DNA from: an uncultured Methanomassiliicoccales archaeon
Lineage (GTDB): Archaea; Thermoplasmatota; Thermoplasmata; Methanomassiliicoccales; Methanomethylophilaceae
DNA: 64,000 nt
Assembly: GCA_949292635.1 (NCBI GenBank)
Contig: CASEZY010000004.1
Coordinates: 1 to 64,000, forward strand
Reading direction: 5' to 3'
The notes under the pieces are model-generated. The model saw nothing but the letters and a program-made list of their open reading frames with translations. It made no database searches and was not told where the DNA came from. A program made the translations under genes and the position numbers. How positions within the stretch are numbered: the first letter of the stretch is position 1; each line of letters starts with the position of its first letter. Positions 62,842 to 64,000 of the stretch are shown piece after piece.

Positions 62842-63261
62842 TCAACCCCTGTGTATCGCGAAGGCGGTGAACGTCCCCGACGCCACCAGCTTTCCAGCCG
62901 AATACACCCTTATATCATATACGCCGAAGGACTTAGACTCGTTGATCTTGTGAGACACCGATTCCAGAGAATCCCCCATGGCGGGACGGTGGTAAATGAT
63001 GTTGGCGCTCTGACCGATGGCGTCCCTGAAGATGTTGCTGGCGAACGCCAGGGTATGGTCGGCGATGGCGTAGATCACCGAGCCGTGGCAGACGCCCAGG
63101 CTGTTCCTGTGTTCCGGACGGAGGTCCATGCGCATGCGCACCTCGTCGGGGGAGATGTACGTGGGCTCTATGCCCATATGCCTGGCGAACGGTGCCTGGT
63201 ACAGCTCCTCCAATCTTGACGTCAGTCCGTCCAGGGACGGGTCGATCTCGCAGTCGTCCAT
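62842..63261 (-). CDS. PaaI-type hotdog-fold thioesterase
   Basis: A 139-residue acyl-CoA thioesterase-like protein. The hotdog helix has NSLGVCHGSVIYAIADHT, the PaaI pattern with the conserved His-Gly, followed by ANIIYHRPAMGDSL and a final strand ending FAIHRG. It would hydrolyse a short or aromatic acyl-CoA, substrate unknown. It is encoded upstream of the zinc-ribbon protein on the same strand. Confidence 0.87.
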   Translation of the reverse strand: MDDCEIDPSLDGLTSRLEELYQAPFARHMGIEPTYISPDEVRMRMDLRPEHRNSLGVCHGSVIYAIADHTLAFASNIFRDAIGQSANIIYHRPAMGDSLESVSHKINESKSFGVYDIRVYSAGKLVASGTFTAFAIHRG

Positions 63262-63289
63262 GATTCCGAACCTCGCTTTTCGTATTTAT

Positions 63290-64000
63290 TCAGTCCTCGA
63301 ACTGGCTGTTGTACAGCTCCGCATAGTATCCGTTCAAAGCCATCAGCTGTTCGTGGTTGCCTATCTCCTTGATGTCCCCGTCCCGCATCACCAGGATCAC
63401 ATCTGCGTTGCGGATGGTGGACAGACGGTGGGCGATCACGAAGGATGTGCGCCCTACGGTGAGGTCGTCCATGGCCTTCTGGATCACACGCTCGGTACGG
63501 GTGTCCACTGACGATGTGGCCTCATCCAATATCAGCAGCGGGGCGTTCTCTATCATGGCCCTGGCGATGGTGATCTGCTGCTTCTGTCCCGCGGAAAGGC
63601 TGGCCCTGTCGTCGAGGACGGTATCCAACCCGTCGGGAAGGGTGTTTATGTAATGAGCCAGACCCACGGCTTCGCACGCTCTCATCACGTCATCGTCGCT
63701 GACGCCCTGTTCAGAGTAGATGATATTCTCGCGGATGGTGCCCTCGAAGATCCAAGTGTCCTGCAGGATCATGCAGAACATGTCGTGGACCTCCTCGCGG
63801 CTCATGTCCGTGGTGCGTACGCCGTCAATGCGGATCTCCCCGCCGTCGGTCTCGTAGAACCTCATCAGCAAATTCACCAGAGTGGTCTTCCCCGCCCCGG
63901 TAGGACCGACGATGGCCACCTTGCTGCCTGGTTCTGCTGTGAATGTGAGGTCGTGGATGATGGTCTTACCCGGGACGTATCCGAAGCGGACGTGGTCGAA
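63290..64000 (-). CDS. ABC exporter with fused ATPase (partial, 5' end outside window)
   Basis: The C-terminal ATPase part of an MsbA-like ABC exporter; the frame runs out of the window at 64000, so the membrane domain lies beyond. Walker A is GPTGAGKTT, then the Q-loop region MILQDTWIFEGTIRENI, signature LSAGQKQQ, Walker B LLILDEATSSVD, and switch AHRLSTIRNAD. It ends with ELYNSQFED. The usual partner is a second, similar half-transporter nearby. The cargo is unknown. Confidence 0.9.
   Translation of the reverse strand, partial: FDHVRFGYVPGKTIIHDLTFTAEPGSKVAIVGPTGAGKTTLVNLLMRFYETDGGEIRIDGVRTTDMSREEVHDMFCMILQDTWIFEGTIRENIIYSEQGVSDDDVMRACEAVGLAHYINTLPDGLDTVLDDRASLSAGQKQQITIARAMIENAPLLILDEATSSVDTRTERVIQKAMDDLTVGRTSFVIAHRLSTIRNADVILVMRDGDIKEIGNHEQLMALNGYYAELYNSQFED

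Overview
The window looks like a piece of a methanogenic archaeon of the Thermoplasmata, most likely a host-associated member of Methanomassiliicoccales (Methanomethylophilaceae). This is inferred from gene content. There are archaeal versions of DnaG, triosephosphate isomerase, the bifunctional fructose-bisphosphatase/aldolase, tRNA G26 dimethyltransferase and a THEP1-like NTPase. There is also a methanopterin-type dihydroneopterin aldolase and a URO-D/MtaA-like corrinoid methyltransferase. Many promoters carry a TATA-like box about 25 bp before the start codon, which suggests leaderless mRNAs. Nearly all genes stop with TGA and only three with TAG, as expected in a lineage that decodes UAG as pyrrolysine. 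Large surface proteins with Listeria-Bacteroides-type repeats fit a gut habitat.

Layout. 1-3000: a truncated TetR regulator with a perfect operator-like palindrome, a decayed BspA-type surface protein and thrS. 3156-10150: a DUF4011/helicase/Vsr-like nuclease protein, small membrane proteins, and an MFS exporter with a metallo-hydrolase. 10.4-20 kb: gdhA, an HD hydrolase, hisD, a membrane protein with the TrkA/TrkH potassium system, a TPR-like protein and a DUF4143 ATPase. 20.2-24 kb: a 32-bp tandem repeat array, then a tightly overlapping operon of transporter, ABC-type ATPase, DUF4435 protein and methyltransferase. The middle pair resembles the PARIS (AriA/AriB) defence system. 24-31.5 kb: exonuclease VII, an ABC exporter and a 1331-residue surface protein with an 11-G tract near its N-terminus. 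31.6-43 kb: Nudix, purA, trm1, THEP1, mptD, nadA, a Hjc-like nuclease, aspS, fbp, tpiA, an exported PLD-family protein and an acetyltransferase. 43-51 kb: a Lon-like ATPase lacking the protease domain, dnaG with a repeat-rich insertion, a YhaN/YhaO-like pair and the methyltransferase. 51-64 kb: a Cys-rich protein, a ThiS/SAMP-like diglycine protein, a second surface protein, a P-type ATPase, an AddA/AddB-like helicase-nuclease pair, a degenerate DnaQ-fold protein, a zinc-ribbon membrane protein, a thioesterase and part of an ABC exporter.

Two themes stand out. DNA-end processing and defence are heavily represented: DUF4011 helicase, PARIS-like pair, ExoVII, Hjc-like, YhaON-like and AddAB-like proteins. 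The genome is also very compact, with many 4-bp ATGA overlaps inside operons and eight convergent gene pairs whose 3' ends overlap. No tRNA, rRNA, CRISPR array or insertion sequence was recognised.
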